DNA of 64,000 bases from Alphaproteobacteria bacterium UBA4588 (GCA_905182195.1 CAJJAW010000006.1:45278-109277); one strand, 5' to 3'; shown: positions 27,772-38,546, counted from the first letter of the stretch. The notes: generated by a model from the letters alone, not told the origin. Program-made: numbers and translations.

Positions 27772-29085
27772 TCAACCACCACGACGCGTACGCAGTTTTG
27801 CAAAATAGGCTAATCTTTTGCTAAGTTCCCGCTCAAAACCCCGTTCAACCGGCGCATAATAGCCCGGCCGATCCATGCCATCTGGAAAGTAATTCTGCCC
27901 CGAAAACCCATCTTCAGCATCATGATCATAGGCATATCCATCACCGTATCCTTGCTCCTTCATCAAATCTGTAGGCGCATTTAGAATATGTTTTGGCGGT
28001 GGATGAGATCCCGTCCGGTTCGCATCCTGTACGGCAGCCTGATAGGCTACATAGGCGGCATTAGATTTAGGTGCGAGGGCCAGATAGGTAACCGCTTGAG
28101 CGAGAGCTAATTCACCTTCGGGGCTGCCCAGCCGCTCATAAGTATGCCAAGACTGCAGACATACATTTTGCGCCTGCGGATCTGCCAGGCCGATATCCTC
28201 AACCGCCATCCGCGTGATCCTACGGGCAAGGTATCTGGGGTCTTCACCACCGGCCAGCATGCGCGCAAACCAATACAGAGCAGCATCAGGATCGGATCCA
28301 CGCACTGATTTATGGAGCGCCGAAATTAAATTATAGTGGCTGTCACCAGATTTGTCGTAAACCACGGCACGCTTCATCAGCCGCTTGGACAATGTAGATT
28401 GATCGGCAGGTGTCTTCAGCTGCCAAGCCATGACCTGTTCAATCAAGTTTAAGAGGCTCCGGCCATCCCCATCCGCCATCTCAAGCAAGCTTCTCCGGGC
28501 GTCAATTTCAAGCGGCAGCTGCAACCCGGCCTCAGCTTCCGCCCGCTGGGCAAGCAGCTCTAACTCCTCGAGGGCCAACCGCTTTAGTACCATCACTTGG
28601 GCCCGTGACAGAACAGCTGCATTCAGTTCAAACGACGGGTTCTCCGTGGTGGCGCCCACTAAAACAATTGTGCCATTTTCCATAAGAGGCAAAAAACTAT
28701 CTTGCTGAGCTTTGTTAAACCTGTGAATTTCATCAACAAACAGTAAAGTTCCCTGCCCGTTATCGCGCCTAATTTTAGCAGTCTGAAACACTTTACGTAA
28801 CTCAGGAACACCGCTAAAAATTGCACTGATTTGAATAAAATGCAGATCAGTCTCTTGCGCCAAGAGACGCGCAATGGTGGTCTTGCCAACCCCAGGCGGG
28901 CCCCAGAAAATAATCGAACTCAACACCCTGGCCGCCAGCATCACCGACAGCGGGGCCTCAGGACCCAAAATTTGGCGTTGCCCAATCACCTCAGCCAAAG
29001 ATTGCGGTCGCAAACGATCCGCCAAAGGACTCAACCCATCTATTTCTAGGGGGCCTTTGCCCGGGGTGTCAAATAAATCCATCAT
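27772..29085 (-). CDS. rarA: Replication-associated recombination protein RarA (MgsA)
   Basis: 437-residue AAA+ ATPase that acts at stalled replication forks. Walker A is GPPGVGKTT, Walker B FVDEIHRFNK, sensor 1 GATTENPSF, and the C-terminal tetramerisation region includes KSVRGSDPDAALYW. Two adjacent ATGs (29085 and 29082) are possible; the second has the better distance from the AGGGG Shine-Dalgarno. It heads the minus-strand run to crcB and rluC. Confidence 0.93.
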   Translation of the reverse strand: MMDLFDTPGKGPLEIDGLSPLADRLRPQSLAEVIGQRQILGPEAPLSVMLAARVLSSIIFWGPPGVGKTTIARLLAQETDLHFIQISAIFSGVPELRKVFQTAKIRRDNGQGTLLFVDEIHRFNKAQQDSFLPLMENGTIVLVGATTENPSFELNAAVLSRAQVMVLKRLALEELELLAQRAEAEAGLQLPLEIDARRSLLEMADGDGRSLLNLIEQVMAWQLKTPADQSTLSKRLMKRAVVYDKSGDSHYNLISALHKSVRGSDPDAALYWFARMLAGGEDPRYLARRITRMAVEDIGLADPQAQNVCLQSWHTYERLGSPEGELALAQAVTYLALAPKSNAAYVAYQAAVQDANRTGSHPPPKHILNAPTDLMKEQGYGDGYAYDHDAEDGFSGQNYFPDGMDRPGYYAPVERGFERELSKRLAYFAKLRTRRGG

Positions 29086-29262
29086 CAGCCCCTACCCTAA
29101 GCAGCAGGCACCTGAAAGGTAAACATCCAACCCTCCACCTAAGCGCCCAAACGCCCTAAAGTGTGCTGGTTTTCGTCGTTCATTAATAGACTTCAGACTA
29201 AACGTAAGAATAGTTTACTCTGCCCAACCTTGAGCCGGGCCCTCAGCGTGATTATTCATAAA

Positions 29263-29290
29263 AAAGGCCCCAGCATACGCTGAGGCCCTT
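29263..29290 (-). terminator. Intrinsic terminator after rplQ
   Basis: The minus strand reads GGGCCTCAGC, a short GTAT loop, then GCTGGGGCCT followed by six T. It lies about 20 bases after the rplQ stop and closes the adk-rplQ end of the ribosomal cluster. Confidence 0.8.
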
Positions 29291-29310
29291 AAATAAAAAT
29301 AACGTTAGTC

Positions 29311-29721
29311 TTATTTGTCCACTGCTTCCAAACGAACTTTATCAGCAGCACCTTTTGCATCTATATCGCGGTCCACAAATTCAATGATCGCCATCGGTGC
29401 CATATCGCCATAGCGAAAACCAGCTTTCAGGACGCGCACGTAGCCACCTTGGCGTTCTGCGTAGCGTGGGCCAAGCACATCAAACAATTTAGTAACAAAC
29501 ATGTGCTGCTTCAAACGGCTCATAGCTTGACGACGAGCATGTTCATCACCGCGCTTTCCTAATGTGATAAGCTTCTCGATTATAGATTTTAATTCTTTTG
29601 CCTTTGGCAATGTTGTTTTGATCTGTTCATGTTCTATCAAAGAGCCAGCCATATTCGCAAACATCGCTTTGCGATGCTCGTGAGTTCTGTTCAGGCGGCG
29701 GTAGCCACGTGCATGACGCAT
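29311..29721 (-). CDS. rplQ: 50S ribosomal protein L17
   Basis: 136 residues beginning [20 protein letters not shown], the L17 start. An upstream 13-codon extension in frame has no family support. L17 sits near the exit tunnel of the large subunit. It is last in the alpha-operon order rpsM-rpsK-rpoA-rplQ. rpsD (S4), which lies between rpsK and rpoA in many bacteria, is absent here, as is usual in alphaproteobacteria. Confidence 0.96.
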   Translation of the reverse strand: MRHARGYRRLNRTHEHRKAMFANMAGSLIEHEQIKTTLPKAKELKSIIEKLITLGKRGDEHARRQAMSRLKQHMFVTKLFDVLGPRYAERQGGYVRVLKAGFRYGDMAPMAIIEFVDRDIDAKGAADKVRLEAVDK

Positions 29722-29834
29722 ATTATTTCTCCGTTTACATTTTTCTTTGTCTGGAGGCACATGCGAGTGAACCTCTCCCTATTGGGGCAGTATTGCCCAG
29801 CCGTGTGGCGGGCGGGTCTTACCCCGCCAACCGT

Positions 29835-30851
29835 TTAGAAGTTGTCTTCAAGCTTTTTAGCCAAATCTTCGATATTGTCAGGCGGCCAATCCTCTACATC
29901 CATGCCCAAATGCAGACCCATACCGGACAGAACTTCTTTGATCTCATTCAAAGACTTCCGGCCAAAGTTTGGTGTCCGCAGCATTTCAGCTTCGGTCTTC
30001 TGGATTAAATCACCAATGTAAACAATATTATCATTTTTCAGGCAATTTGCGGAACGCACAGAAAGCTCCAACTCATCTACTTTCTTAAGCAGCAGCGGAT
30101 TAAATTCCAAACCGTCATCTTCCGAATCGGCATTGGCACTTTCAGGTTCTTCAAAGTTCACAAAAATAGACAGTTGATCTTGTAAAATCCGAGCGGCGTA
30201 AGCCAACGCGTCGTCTGGTGTCAAAGATCCATCAGTTTCAATCTTTAAAGTCAGTTTGTCGTAATCTAAAACCTGGCCTTCACGGGTTGGCTGAACGTCG
30301 TAGCTTACTTTTTTTACTGGCGAATAGATCGCATCGATTGGGATCAACCCAATCGGCGCATCTTCCGGCCGATTTTTCTCAGCCGCAACGTAGCCTTTGC
30401 CAGTATTAACGGTGAGCTCCATAAATAAGTTAGCACCTTCATCCAAATGGCATAGGATGTGTTCTTTGTTAAGAACCTCAATTCCAGCAGATTCGATGAT
30501 ATTACCAGCAGTAACAACACCGGGTCCTTTTGCCTGGACAGTTAAACGCTTGGTGCCTTCAACTTCCATACGGATAGCAACACCTTTTAGATTTAAAACG
30601 ATGTCGGTCACGTCTTCACGAACACCAGCTACGCTAGAGAATTCATGTAATACATTATCAATTTGTACGCTGGCAATCGCAGCACCTTGAAGTGATGACA
30701 TCAGAACGCGGCGTAATGCGTTGCCCAACGTGAGGCCAAAGCCCCGCTCCAGTGGTTCGGCAATCAGTGTAGCTTGTCGGCTAGGATCATTTCCTGGCTT
30801 AATCTCAAGCTGCATAGGTTTAATCAGCTCTGCCCAGTTCTTATGGATCAT
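29835..30851 (-). CDS. rpoA: DNA-directed RNA polymerase subunit alpha
   Basis: 338 residues. The N-terminal assembly domain ([20 protein letters not shown]) is joined by an acidic linker to the C-terminal domain with helix-hairpin-helix ([23 protein letters not shown], then [14 protein letters not shown]) that contacts UP elements and activators. The start is the ATG at 30851 (MIHKNW); four further in-frame codons upstream are not conserved. It lies between rpsK and rplQ. Confidence 0.97.
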   Translation of the reverse strand: MIHKNWAELIKPMQLEIKPGNDPSRQATLIAEPLERGFGLTLGNALRRVLMSSLQGAAIASVQIDNVLHEFSSVAGVREDVTDIVLNLKGVAIRMEVEGTKRLTVQAKGPGVVTAGNIIESAGIEVLNKEHILCHLDEGANLFMELTVNTGKGYVAAEKNRPEDAPIGLIPIDAIYSPVKKVSYDVQPTREGQVLDYDKLTLKIETDGSLTPDDALAYAARILQDQLSIFVNFEEPESANADSEDDGLEFNPLLLKKVDELELSVRSANCLKNDNIVYIGDLIQKTEAEMLRTPNFGRKSLNEIKEVLSGMGLHLGMDVEDWPPDNIEDLAKKLEDNF

Positions 30852-30964
30852 GCGGTCCTCCATTCTTGTCTTTGCTCCATGTCCCTAAAAACAAAGACGC
30901 TCGAGGGAAAAAAACGTCCTTATGGCACTCAGAAAGAGCCTACGCGCCACAAGGTAATAAAATT

Positions 30965-31354
30965 TTATACGCGGCGGCGCTTTGGTGGGCGGCAGCCGTT
31001 GTGCGGCATTGGTGTAACATCACGAATAGATGTAATATTCAAACCCATTGCTGCCAAAGCGCGCAGAGCACTCTCACGACCCGAACCCGGGCCCTGAACT
31101 TCAACTTCCAAAGTTTTTACACCATGGTCTTGGGCTTTTTTGCCTGCATCTTCAGCAGCCATCTGAGCAGCATAGGGGGTTGATTTTCGGGAGCCTTTAA
31201 AGCCACAGGTGCCAGAAGACGACCATGCGATCGCGTTGCCCTGTACGTCAGAGATCAATATTTTTGTGTTGTTGAACGAGCTATTAACATGCGCAACACC
31301 GGCTGCAATGTTTTTGCGTTCTTTGCGCTTAGGCGCTTTTTTATCACGTGCCAT
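30965..31354 (-). CDS. rpsK: 30S ribosomal protein S11
   Basis: 129 residues with [18 protein letters not shown] and the C-terminal [16 protein letters not shown], diagnostic of S11, a platform protein of the small subunit. Ten bases separate it from rpsM. A 113-base spacer follows before rpoA. Confidence 0.97.
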   Translation of the reverse strand: MARDKKAPKRKERKNIAAGVAHVNSSFNNTKILISDVQGNAIAWSSSGTCGFKGSRKSTPYAAQMAAEDAGKKAQDHGVKTLEVEVQGPGSGRESALRALAAMGLNITSIRDVTPMPHNGCRPPKRRRV

Positions 31355-31364
31355 TTATCTGCCC

Positions 31365-31733
31365 CTACTTCTTCTTGCCAGCGATTGCTTTCGCTGGGCC
31401 TTTGCGCGTGCGCGCATTGGTGTGTGTACGCTGTCCGCGTACAGGCAGATTACGGCGATGGCGCAGGCCACGGTAGCAGCCTTGATCCATCAAACGCTTG
31501 ATGTTCATTTGAACTTCACGACGCAAGTCACCTTCAACTTTGTATGTCGCATCAATGTGCTCACGGATGGCAATAACTTCTGAATCGCTAAGCTCATTCA
31601 TACGACGAGCCTCATCGATGTTTGCGCTTGCGCAGATTTCTTTGGCCGAAGTCAAGCCAATACCAGTAATATAAGTTAGGGCAATCGGGACCCTTTTGTG
31701 GGTCGGGATGTTTACGCCGGCAATACGGGCCAC
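31365..31733 (-). CDS. rpsM: 30S ribosomal protein S13
   Basis: 122 residues from a GTG start at 31733: the protein then begins (M)[20 protein letters not shown], as expected for S13. The ATG five bases earlier is out of frame, and AAGGA lies seven bases before the GTG. The C-terminal [24 protein letters not shown] is intact. S13 forms the head bridge with L5. A hairpin (31755-31774) lies just upstream of the ribosome-binding site. Confidence 0.95.
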   Translation of the reverse strand: MARIAGVNIPTHKRVPIALTYITGIGLTSAKEICASANIDEARRMNELSDSEVIAIREHIDATYKVEGDLRREVQMNIKRLMDQGCYRGLRHRRNLPVRGQRTHTNARTRKGPAKAIAGKKK

Positions 31734-31754
31734 GGCATATTCCTTTTTAACTGC

Positions 31755-31774
31755 GGTTCCGTAACGCCGGAACC
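31755..31774. promoter_or_regulatory. Hairpin before rpsM, terminator-like on the plus strand
   Basis: GGTTCCG (31755-31761) and CGGAACC (31768-31774) pair around a six-base loop, with TTTTTT directly after it on the plus strand. Read with rpsM it is a leader hairpin 14 bases before the AAGGA; read antisense it is a good intrinsic terminator that would stop opposing transcription. Confidence 0.5.
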
Positions 31775-31832
31775 TTTTTTCACAGATACAGGCCCGGGGC
31801 AAATGCCGTCGAGCCTGCGGATGAGGTACTCT

Positions 31833-31850
31833 GAGCCATGCGCATGGCTC
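31833..31850. repeat. Perfect 18-base palindrome between adk and rpsM
   Basis: GAGCCATGCGCATGGCTC is its own reverse complement. It lies in the 177-base spacer about 60 bases after the adk stop on the minus strand. As RNA it would form an eight-pair hairpin with almost no loop. It is not followed by a T-run, so its role (processing site, pause or protein site) is open. Confidence 0.55.
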
Positions 31851-31910
31851 TTATGATTCTCTTAATAGAGATAAGTTGAATTATGGGGATTTCCTCAAAA
31901 CGTCAAGAGC

Positions 31911-32552
31911 TTAACCCAAAGCACTCGAAATGGACGATTCCACTTCATCAATGTCTGCTAAACCATCAACAGAAGTCAGCACTTCCTTAGCGTAATAATA
32001 GCCAATCAACGGGGACGTTTCTTTGTAGTAGGCCATCAACCGGTTTTTTAGGCTGTCTTCATTGTCATCAGAACGCCGCTGAAAGTCAGACCCATTACAT
32101 TTTGAACAAATGCCGTTAGCTGGGATAGGCTTTGAAATATCGTTATATCCTTCACCACATGAACCACAGGTCGAGCGGGACGTGATCCGGTCAACCAAGG
32201 CTTGATCGTCAACTTGCATCTCTATCACATGATCCAGAGATGCCCCTTTTGATACCAAAAGAGCTCCCAAAGCATCCGCCTGCGCCAATGTACGTGGAAA
32301 GCCATCGAAGATAAAACCACCAGAAGCCTCTCCGTCCAGTTTCTCTGCAATCAAACCAATCACAATCTCATCTGTGACTAACTGGCCAGCCTCCATAACG
32401 GCAGCTACTTTGTTGCCCATGTCCGTTCCTGAGCTTTTAGCTGCGCGTAACATATCGCCTGTGGACAGCTGGACCATACCACGACCGTCAACCAAAATCT
32501 TAGCTTGTGTTCCTTTACCGGCACCCGGTGGGCCAAGCAGAATAATATTCAT
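31911..32552 (-). CDS. adk: Adenylate kinase
   Basis: 213 residues; interconverts ATP+AMP and 2 ADP. The P-loop is [10 protein letters not shown] at residues 7-16, and the long LID domain carries four cysteines (CGSCGEGY…CSKC), so a structural zinc is expected. It overlaps the secY stop by 4 bases (ATGA), the standard secY-adk coupling. The spacer to rpsM holds a palindrome and a hairpin. Confidence 0.96.
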   Translation of the reverse strand: MNIILLGPPGAGKGTQAKILVDGRGMVQLSTGDMLRAAKSSGTDMGNKVAAVMEAGQLVTDEIVIGLIAEKLDGEASGGFIFDGFPRTLAQADALGALLVSKGASLDHVIEMQVDDQALVDRITSRSTCGSCGEGYNDISKPIPANGICSKCNGSDFQRRSDDNEDSLKNRLMAYYKETSPLIGYYYAKEVLTSVDGLADIDEVESSISSALG

Positions 32553-33907
32553 TGACGTGTTACTCCACCTTTTTTGCCACGGCGCTTGCCACGTAGTTGT
32601 GATTTCTCAAGCAGCCCTTCATATTGGTGCGCCAGCAAATGTGATTGGACCTGTTGGATTGTATCCATACCTACAGATACAATGATTAAGATCGAGGTGC
32701 CGCCAAAGTAAGCAGTAATGGCAAATTGGCTACGGAGGATTTCGGGGATCAAACACACGAGAGCAAGATAACCTGAACCTAGGACTAAAAGCCGCGTAAC
32801 AACATAATCAAGATACTCTGCTGTCTTTGCGCCAGGGCGAATACCCGGTACAAAACCATTTTGGTTTTTGAGATTATCAGCCACTTCGTCAGTCTTGAAA
32901 GAAACTTCACGAGTATAAAAATACGTAAAGAATACGATCATCGCAGTAAAGAACGCCAAATAGGCGGGTTGACCGGGGCCAAAATATGCGAGGACCGTTG
33001 ACATAACGGGACCAGATTGCCCACCAGAAAAGGTTGCCAAAGTTGTTGGCAATAGCAATAGAGCCGATGCAAAGATCGCCGGAATAACGCCAGCTGGATT
33101 AACCTTTATCGGCAAATGGCTTGATCCACCATCATAAGTTTTCATACCTACTTGACGGCGCGGGTATTGAATGTGAATTTTACGCAGGCTTCGCTCCATG
33201 AACACAACAAATCCCAAGGTGAAGACCAGCATTGCAATAACGCCAAGCATGGTGCCTGTTCCAATCGCACCAGAACGGCCTTGGGTAAAGAACTGACCAA
33301 AAGCGGCAGGCAGCTCAGCTATGATGCCCACAAAGATAATCAAAGAAATACCATTCCCAATGCCACGAGCAGTAATTTGCTCACCCAGCCACATTAGAAA
33401 CATAGTTCCGCCAACCAAGGTGATTACACAGGCCGCGATGAAGAAGAAGCCTGGCTCAGACGCTAAATCGCCAGCTTGCAAACTTGCCGCCAGGCCATAG
33501 GCTTGGAAAGTCGCCAATAATACCGTGCCGTAGCGCGTATATTGATTGATCTTTTTCCGGCCCAGCTCACCTTCTTTCTTGAGCTGCTTAAGCGGCTCCC
33601 ACATAGCACCCAAAAGTTGAATAATGATCGAGGCGGAGATATAAGGCATGATGCCAAGTGCAAAAATGCCCATGCGCGCTAAAGCGCCACCGGTAAACAT
33701 CGACAAGACACCGCCAATGCCTGAAGCGGCTTGATCCATAAATTGTTGCAAAGCGATAGCATCAATACCCGGCACAGGAATATAGGTACCAATTCGGTAC
33801 ACAATCAACAGGCCTACAGTAAAGAAAATACGCTGGCGCAATTCCGTGGCTTTACCCAAGGTGCCCCAGCTTAAATTCGCGGCCATTTGTTCGGCGGCAG
33901 ATGCCAT
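32549..33907 (-). CDS. secY: Preprotein translocase subunit SecY
   Basis: 452 residues, ten membrane helices, the channel of the Sec translocon. The N-terminal [25 protein letters not shown], the [11 protein letters not shown] segment and the cytoplasmic loop [18 protein letters not shown] are all standard. The start is the ATG at 33907 (MASAAEQM); an upstream in-frame extension overlaps the rplO-secY hairpin and is not conserved. Confidence 0.96.
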   Translation of the reverse strand: MASAAEQMAANLSWGTLGKATELRQRIFFTVGLLIVYRIGTYIPVPGIDAIALQQFMDQAASGIGGVLSMFTGGALARMGIFALGIMPYISASIIIQLLGAMWEPLKQLKKEGELGRKKINQYTRYGTVLLATFQAYGLAASLQAGDLASEPGFFFIAACVITLVGGTMFLMWLGEQITARGIGNGISLIIFVGIIAELPAAFGQFFTQGRSGAIGTGTMLGVIAMLVFTLGFVVFMERSLRKIHIQYPRRQVGMKTYDGGSSHLPIKVNPAGVIPAIFASALLLLPTTLATFSGGQSGPVMSTVLAYFGPGQPAYLAFFTAMIVFFTYFYTREVSFKTDEVADNLKNQNGFVPGIRPGAKTAEYLDYVVTRLLVLGSGYLALVCLIPEILRSQFAITAYFGGTSILIIVSVGMDTIQQVQSHLLAHQYEGLLEKSQLRGKRRGKKGGVTRQ

Positions 33908-33932
33908 TCTAAAACTCCCTAAAACAAAACCA

Positions 33933-33960
33933 CCGCCAATGGGGGGGTCCCCCATGGCGG
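33933..33960 (-). promoter_or_regulatory. Intercistronic hairpin between rplO and secY
   Basis: CCGCCA(A)TGGGGG and CCCCCATGGCGG form a GC-rich stem of about eleven pairs with a single bulge and a tiny loop, in the 104-base spacer between the rplO stop and the secY start. No T-run follows on the minus strand. It is likely an attenuator or mRNA-stability element that lowers secY relative to ribosomal genes. Confidence 0.55.
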
Positions 33961-34011
33961 CGCTTGGAACTTAAAAGTTATGTAAGCAGCTTGTGCGCCG
34001 CTCGCAACCGC

Positions 34012-34482
34012 CTATTCTTCTGAAGACACAGGTGGTAACAATATAAGCGAGCCACCAGCAGCTTCCACAGCAGCTTTCGCAGCTCCAGACGCACCTGTGA
34101 CTGATATAATGGCCTTGGCGGTGAAATCGCCTTTCGCCAAAACCCGCACACCGTCAAGCTTGCGACGCACTAAACCGGATTCAATCAGGCTGTCTTCAGT
34201 AATATCACCAGTTAGCTTGCCGTCATCTATGAACTTTTGGATGAGACCCAAATTAACAACGGAGAACTCTTTGCGGTTAGGCTTGTTAAAGCCGCGCTTT
34301 GGCAAACGTTGGTACAATGGCATCTGACCGCCTTCGTAACCCTTGATGGCCACACCAGAACGAGATTTCTGGCCCTTCATACCACGACCAGCAGTCTTAC
34401 CTTTTCCCGAACCTGGCCCACGCGCAATGCGTTTCTTGGTTTTTGTTGCACCAGGATTGTCGTGCAGTTCATTAAGTCTCAT
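34012..34482 (-). CDS. rplO: 50S ribosomal protein L15
   Basis: 156 residues beginning [22 protein letters not shown] and the glycine-rich [17 protein letters not shown], typical of L15. An AAGGAG Shine-Dalgarno precedes the ATG. It is separated from rpmD by an unusual 245-base spacer that contains a strong hairpin and a small ORF. Confidence 0.96.
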   Translation of the reverse strand: MRLNELHDNPGATKTKKRIARGPGSGKGKTAGRGMKGQKSRSGVAIKGYEGGQMPLYQRLPKRGFNKPNRKEFSVVNLGLIQKFIDDGKLTGDITEDSLIESGLVRRKLDGVRVLAKGDFTAKAIISVTGASGAAKAAVEAAGGSLILLPPVSSEE

Positions 34483-34494
34483 TACGCTTCTCCT

Positions 34495-34722
34495 TTACCG
34501 GATGTAGCCCCTGAAGCGTAAGCGGGCCAACCACGGCTTGATTGATTCTTGGCTCATAAAACTGGCCACTTGTGGCGTATAGTTGGACCTGAGACTGGTA
34601 TCAAGTACAAAGGCTACTGCCGCCGGCCCCAAAGGACCAGAAATTAATGTACTGGAAAACGGAATCCCCCACCTGTCAATAGGTGGGGTTTCTACCTACA
34701 AGCTCAGAATATAATCTCTCAT
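34495..34722 (-). other. Possible small ORF between rpmD and rplO, interrupted by TAG
   Basis: The 245-base spacer reads, 5 bases after the rpmD stop, ATG and seven codons (MRDYILSL), a TAG, then 66 open codons in the same frame ending TAA 12 bases before the rplO ATG. The open stretch (VETPPIDRWGIPFSS… [21 protein letters not shown]) has a protein-like composition but matches no family I recognise. It may be a decayed gene, a readthrough product, or chance. Confidence 0.25.
34667..34688. promoter_or_regulatory. Strong hairpin in the rpmD-rplO spacer
   Basis: CCCCACCT (34667-34674) and AGGTGGGG (34681-34688) form a perfect eight-pair stem with a six-base loop. TTTCT follows on the plus strand; no T-run follows on the minus (transcribed) strand. 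It begins just after the TAG of the small ORF and may modulate rplO-secY expression. Confidence 0.55.
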
Positions 34723-34727
34723 GAGAT

Positions 34728-34916
34728 TTAACCTTTTTCCTCAATTATCTGAACCATATGCGAGATCTTGTTGACCATACCACGAATTGAAGGTGTGTCC
34801 TCCAACTCACGCGTGCGATGCATTTTGTTCAAGCCAAGGCCTATCAGCGTTTGTCGCTGTTTGGCTGGGCGACGAATTGGTGAACCAATTTGTTTTACCA
34901 CGATGGTTTTTGCCAT
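34728..34916 (-). CDS. rpmD: 50S ribosomal protein L30
   Basis: 62 residues with [19 protein letters not shown] and [23 protein letters not shown], the L30 core. It is in the normal rpsE-rpmD order, 11 bases after rpsE. Confidence 0.96.
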   Translation of the reverse strand: MAKTIVVKQIGSPIRRPAKQRQTLIGLGLNKMHRTRELEDTPSIRGMVNKISHMVQIIEEKG

Positions 34917-34927
34917 GATTCCGCTCC

Positions 34928-35500
34928 TTAAGCTTCTGCAGGTTCAGCAGCGGCAGCCGGTGCATCACCCCTGTTCAAGATATCTGCAACCTTTTTACCA
35001 CGGCGTTGAGCCACCATACGTGGGCTGCTCTCTTTTTGCAGGCCATTCATTGTGGCGCGGATCATATTATATGGGTTTTGTGACCCGATTGATTTAGCAA
35101 CAACGTCTTGCAGGCCCAACATTTCAAACACTGCGCGCATTGGACCACCGGCGATGATGCCTGTACCTTGTGGTGCTGAACGCATAACAACTTTACCAGC
35201 CCCATGACGGCCTTCCATGTCATGGTGCAGCGTACGACCTTCGCGCAAAGGCACGCGGATCAATTGGCGCTTAGCTTGTTCTGTAGCTTTTCGGATAGCC
35301 TCAGGCACCTCTTTAGCTTTACCCTTACCAAAGCCGACACGACCTTTCTGGTCGCCCACCACCACCAAAGCAGCAAAGCCAAATCGCTTACCGCCTTTTA
35401 CAGTTTTGGAAACGCGGTTGATCGCAACCAAGCGATCAGAAAATTCTGGGTTTTCATCGCGTTCACGACGGTTGCCCCGTTGGTTATTTCTCTCAGCCAT
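34928..35500 (-). CDS. rpsE: 30S ribosomal protein S5
   Basis: 190 residues from the ATG at 35500 ([15 protein letters not shown]). S5 motifs are [22 protein letters not shown] and [15 protein letters not shown], with a C-terminal alanine-rich tail. S5 contributes to decoding fidelity. The in-frame extension upstream is not conserved. A 106-base spacer separates it from rplR. Confidence 0.96.
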   Translation of the reverse strand: MAERNNQRGNRRERDENPEFSDRLVAINRVSKTVKGGKRFGFAALVVVGDQKGRVGFGKGKAKEVPEAIRKATEQAKRQLIRVPLREGRTLHHDMEGRHGAGKVVMRSAPQGTGIIAGGPMRAVFEMLGLQDVVAKSIGSQNPYNMIRATMNGLQKESSPRMVAQRRGKKVADILNRGDAPAAAAEPAEA

Positions 35501-35606
35501 CTTGGCCTCCTGAGCTGCGAGCGCCAAGCACCCTATGTCTGCGATGTCCGTCAGCATAGCGCCGCGGCATCATCGAGGAGGGCATAGCTGCCCCCCTGCG
35601 CTTACT

Positions 35607-35966
35607 TTAAAATTTCAAACCACCTTCACGAGCAGCTTCGGCTAGGGCCTTAACTTTCCCATGAAAGAGGCGGCCACCACGGTCGAACAGTACTACCTCG
35701 ACGCCCGCTTTTTTAGCACGCTCCGCGATAACAGAGCCCACTTTTGCAGAGGCATCCACGTTATTTTTGCCAACATAACCAAGGCTTTTTTCCAGAGTGG
35801 ATGCGGATGCCAAGGTTATTCCTTGAACATCATCAATCACCTGAACCGAGATGTTTTTCGAAGAACGATGAATCGACAACCGGGGCTTACCAGTGTTGAT
35901 TTTTCGTAATTTGTTCCGAACGCGCAGGCGGCGCTTCAGAAACAGAGTTCTTTTGCTATTTGCCAT
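35607..35966 (-). CDS. rplR: 50S ribosomal protein L18
   Basis: 119 residues with [18 protein letters not shown] and the C-terminal [24 protein letters not shown], the L18 signature for 5S rRNA binding. It follows rplF by 11 bases. Confidence 0.97.
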   Translation of the reverse strand: MANSKRTLFLKRRLRVRNKLRKINTGKPRLSIHRSSKNISVQVIDDVQGITLASASTLEKSLGYVGKNNVDASAKVGSVIAERAKKAGVEVVLFDRGGRLFHGKVKALAEAAREGGLKF

Positions 35967-35977
35967 ATCCTGGGTCC

Positions 35978-36511
35978 CTACTTCTTCTTACCTTCTTTAC
36001 GGAAGATATACTCGTTTTTGTATTTGATCCCTTTGCCCTTGTAAGGCTCTGGTTTCCGCCATTCGCGAATATTTGCCGCGACTTGGCCAACAAGTTGTTC
36101 ATCCGTTCCTTCAACTGTGATCTCAGTTGGCTTAGCTGCCGTGACTGTCACACCTGTCGGAATATCAAAATTTACGTCGTGGCTGTAGCCCAGAGACAAT
36201 TTCAGGATATTTCCCTGAATCTGTGCCCGATAACCCACGCCATTAATTTCAAGCTCTTTTTTGAAACCAGCAGAAACACCAGTTACCATATTAGCAATCA
36301 TAGTGCGGGACATGCCCCACTGCTGACGCGCGCGCTTGGATTTGCCACGAGGCTCAACCGATACGTTATTTTCTTGTACTGTGATTGTCACATCATCAGT
36401 GGCGGTAAAGCTACGGGTCGCTTTTGGACCCTTAACTTCAACGGTCTGGCCGGACACAGATGCCGAGACACCTGAGGGCAGCTCGACCGGTTTTTTACCA
36501 ATACGAGACAT
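35978..36511 (-). CDS. rplF: 50S ribosomal protein L6
   Basis: 177 residues beginning [19 protein letters not shown] and ending with the conserved [11 protein letters not shown] motif of L6, which lies near the factor-binding site. It lies 10 bases after rpsH. Confidence 0.97.
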   Translation of the reverse strand: MSRIGKKPVELPSGVSASVSGQTVEVKGPKATRSFTATDDVTITVQENNVSVEPRGKSKRARQQWGMSRTMIANMVTGVSAGFKKELEINGVGYRAQIQGNILKLSLGYSHDVNFDIPTGVTVTAAKPTEITVEGTDEQLVGQVAANIREWRKPEPYKGKGIKYKNEYIFRKEGKKK

Positions 36512-36521
36512 ACCTTACTCC

Positions 36522-36914
36522 TTAGAAGACCGTACAGAGCACTTCGCCACCAACATTGTTGGCTCGTGCACTAGAATCCGACATCACACCTCGAGAGGTG
36601 GAGACAATCGACACACCCAAGCCCTGACGGACAACGGGGATGTCTTTTACACCCAAATACACGCGACGACCGGGCTTAGAAACACGCTTAACTTCGCGGA
36701 TCACAGGCGTTCCATCATAGTATTTGAGGCTGATTTCGATAGCCGGGTGGCCATCTTTACCAGTCGTTTTTTCATAGCCACGGATGTAGCCTTCGTCGGC
36801 TAGGACATCCAGCACCCATGCGCGTCCTTTCGAAGCGGGCGTTTCCACAGTGGATTTTCCACGCAACGAAGCGTTACGAATACGGGTCAGCATATCACCG
36901 ATAGGATCGTTCAT
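36522..36914 (-). CDS. rpsH: 30S ribosomal protein S8
   Basis: 130 residues, [15 protein letters not shown] at the start and [16 protein letters not shown] near the end, the S8 16S rRNA-binding motifs. S8 is a known autoregulator of the spc operon in enterobacteria; no matching site was tested here. Confidence 0.97.
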   Translation of the reverse strand: MNDPIGDMLTRIRNASLRGKSTVETPASKGRAWVLDVLADEGYIRGYEKTTGKDGHPAIEISLKYYDGTPVIREVKRVSKPGRRVYLGVKDIPVVRQGLGVSIVSTSRGVMSDSSARANNVGGEVLCTVF

Positions 36915-36926
36915 TTTTTAAACTCC

Positions 36927-37232
36927 TTACCAGCTTGACTTAACCATACCGGGGATTTGGCCAGATGAGCCAAGTTCCCGCAGCGCGATCCGGCTGACCT
37001 TCAGCTTACGATAGTAAGCATGAGGACGGCCAGTGAGCTGACAGCGGTTATGAAGTCGTGTTGCAGATGAATTGCGTGGCAACTTGGCAAGTTTTAGCTG
37101 TGCCTTGAAACGCTCTTCCATGGGGCGGGTTTCGTCGCGCGCGATACCTTTAAGTTCAGCACGTTTGGTGGCATACTTGTCCACCAACTTCTGGCGCTTT
37201 ACTTCGCGGGCAATCATTGATTTTTTAGCCAT
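36927..37232 (-). CDS. rpsN: 30S ribosomal protein S14
   Basis: 101 residues, the longer zinc-free S14 form (no CxxC pairs): [17 protein letters not shown] and the C-terminal [24 protein letters not shown]. Confidence 0.97.
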   Translation of the reverse strand: MAKKSMIAREVKRQKLVDKYATKRAELKGIARDETRPMEERFKAQLKLAKLPRNSSATRLHNRCQLTGRPHAYYRKLKVSRIALRELGSSGQIPGMVKSSW

Positions 37233-37243
37233 TTCGCAGATCC

Positions 37244-37804
37244 TTAGCTGTTGAAGGGCATGTTGAAATGCTTCAACAGCGCTTTGGCTTCCGCATCCGA
37301 CTTAGAGTCGGTACAGATAATAATATCCATGCCCAGCATATCAACAACGGTGTCGAAATCGATTTCTGGAAACACGATATGCTCTTTAAGGCCCATGGCA
37401 TAGTTGCCACGACCATCGAACGAAGAACCTTTCACGCCGCGAAAGTCGCGTACACGTGGCAGGGCGATTGTGGTCAGACGATCCATAAACTCATACATCT
37501 GATCACCACGCAACGTGACCTTAGTGCCTAAAGGCATATCTTCACGAACGCGGAAACCCGCTATTGAATTTTTGGCTTTAGTAACCACGGCCTTTTGACC
37601 TGCAATTAGTGTCAGGGCTTCTTGCGCATGCTTTACTTTTTTGGTGTCTTTCACGGCATCACCAATACCCATATTTAGAACAATTTTTTCCAAACGCGGG
37701 ATCATCATGTCGTTTTTATAACCAAACTCTTCCTTCATTGCGGCTTTAATTTCGGTCGCATAAAGAGCCTTCAAGCGCGGAGTGTAGTTTGCTGTATCCA
37801 ACAT
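37244..37804 (-). CDS. rplE: 50S ribosomal protein L5
   Basis: 186 residues with [30 protein letters not shown] and the terminal FNMPFN, standard L5, part of the 5S complex. The start shares its last base with the rplX stop. Confidence 0.97.
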   Translation of the reverse strand: MLDTANYTPRLKALYATEIKAAMKEEFGYKNDMMIPRLEKIVLNMGIGDAVKDTKKVKHAQEALTLIAGQKAVVTKAKNSIAGFRVREDMPLGTKVTLRGDQMYEFMDRLTTIALPRVRDFRGVKGSSFDGRGNYAMGLKEHIVFPEIDFDTVVDMLGMDIIICTDSKSDAEAKALLKHFNMPFNS

Positions 37805-38109
37805 TATACGGTCTCCCCAGTTGATTTTGCAAATCGTACTTTTTTACCATCTTCTTCACGGAACCCAATGCGGGTTGCTTTACCATTGCCATCGATCAGC
37901 GCTAAGTTTGACAGCTGAATCGGCATCGCTAGCGGAATGCGCCCACCCTGGTCAGACTGAGACTGCTTTGTATGGCGGATCGCCATGTTCAAGCCATCTA
38001 CAATAGCTTTACCGGCAGACGGGTTTACAGAGGAAATTTCACCCTGCTTACCTTTATCTTTACCAGCCAAGACGACTACTTTGTCGCCCTTTTTTAATTT
38101 AGCAGCCAT
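37804..38109 (-). CDS. rplX: 50S ribosomal protein L24
   Basis: 101 residues. The KOW motif is at the N-terminus ([20 protein letters not shown]), followed by [13 protein letters not shown]24 initiates large-subunit assembly. It follows rplN closely. Confidence 0.97.
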   Translation of the reverse strand: MAAKLKKGDKVVVLAGKDKGKQGEISSVNPSAGKAIVDGLNMAIRHTKQSQSDQGGRIPLAMPIQLSNLALIDGNGKATRIGFREEDGKKVRFAKSTGETV

Positions 38110-38110
38110 G

Positions 38111-38479
38111 TCAAAGCACCTCTGGTGCGAGTGAAATGATTTTCATAAAGTTCTTGGCCCGCAGCTCACGAACAACTGGTCCGAATATACGTGTACCTAC
38201 CGGCTCATTGGCATTGGTGAGTATAACTGCGGCATTTCGATCAAAGCGGATCGCTGTGCCGTCTTCTCGGCGAACTTCTTTGGCTGTGCGAACGACAACG
38301 GCCTTACGGACGTCACCCTTCTTAACACGGCCACGTGGGATGGCTTCCTTAACCGAGACAACAATAACGTCGCCTACGGATGCGTATTTACGCTTGGAAC
38401 CACCCAAAACCTTGATGCACTGAACGCGGCGTGCGCCGCTGTTGTCAGCTACATCCAGATTTGTTTGCATCTGGATCAT
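38111..38479 (-). CDS. rplN: 50S ribosomal protein L14
   Basis: 122 residues with [21 protein letters not shown] and [22 protein letters not shown], diagnostic of L14. A 67-base spacer separates it from rpsQ. Confidence 0.97.
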   Translation of the reverse strand: MIQMQTNLDVADNSGARRVQCIKVLGGSKRKYASVGDVIVVSVKEAIPRGRVKKGDVRKAVVVRTAKEVRREDGTAIRFDRNAAVILTNANEPVGTRIFGPVVRELRAKNFMKIISLAPEVL

Positions 38480-38546
38480 GTGGTTACTCCCGACCTATGG
38501 GGTGCGATGCCGCAATATCCCCCAGGGTTTCGATTAATCTGCAAAA

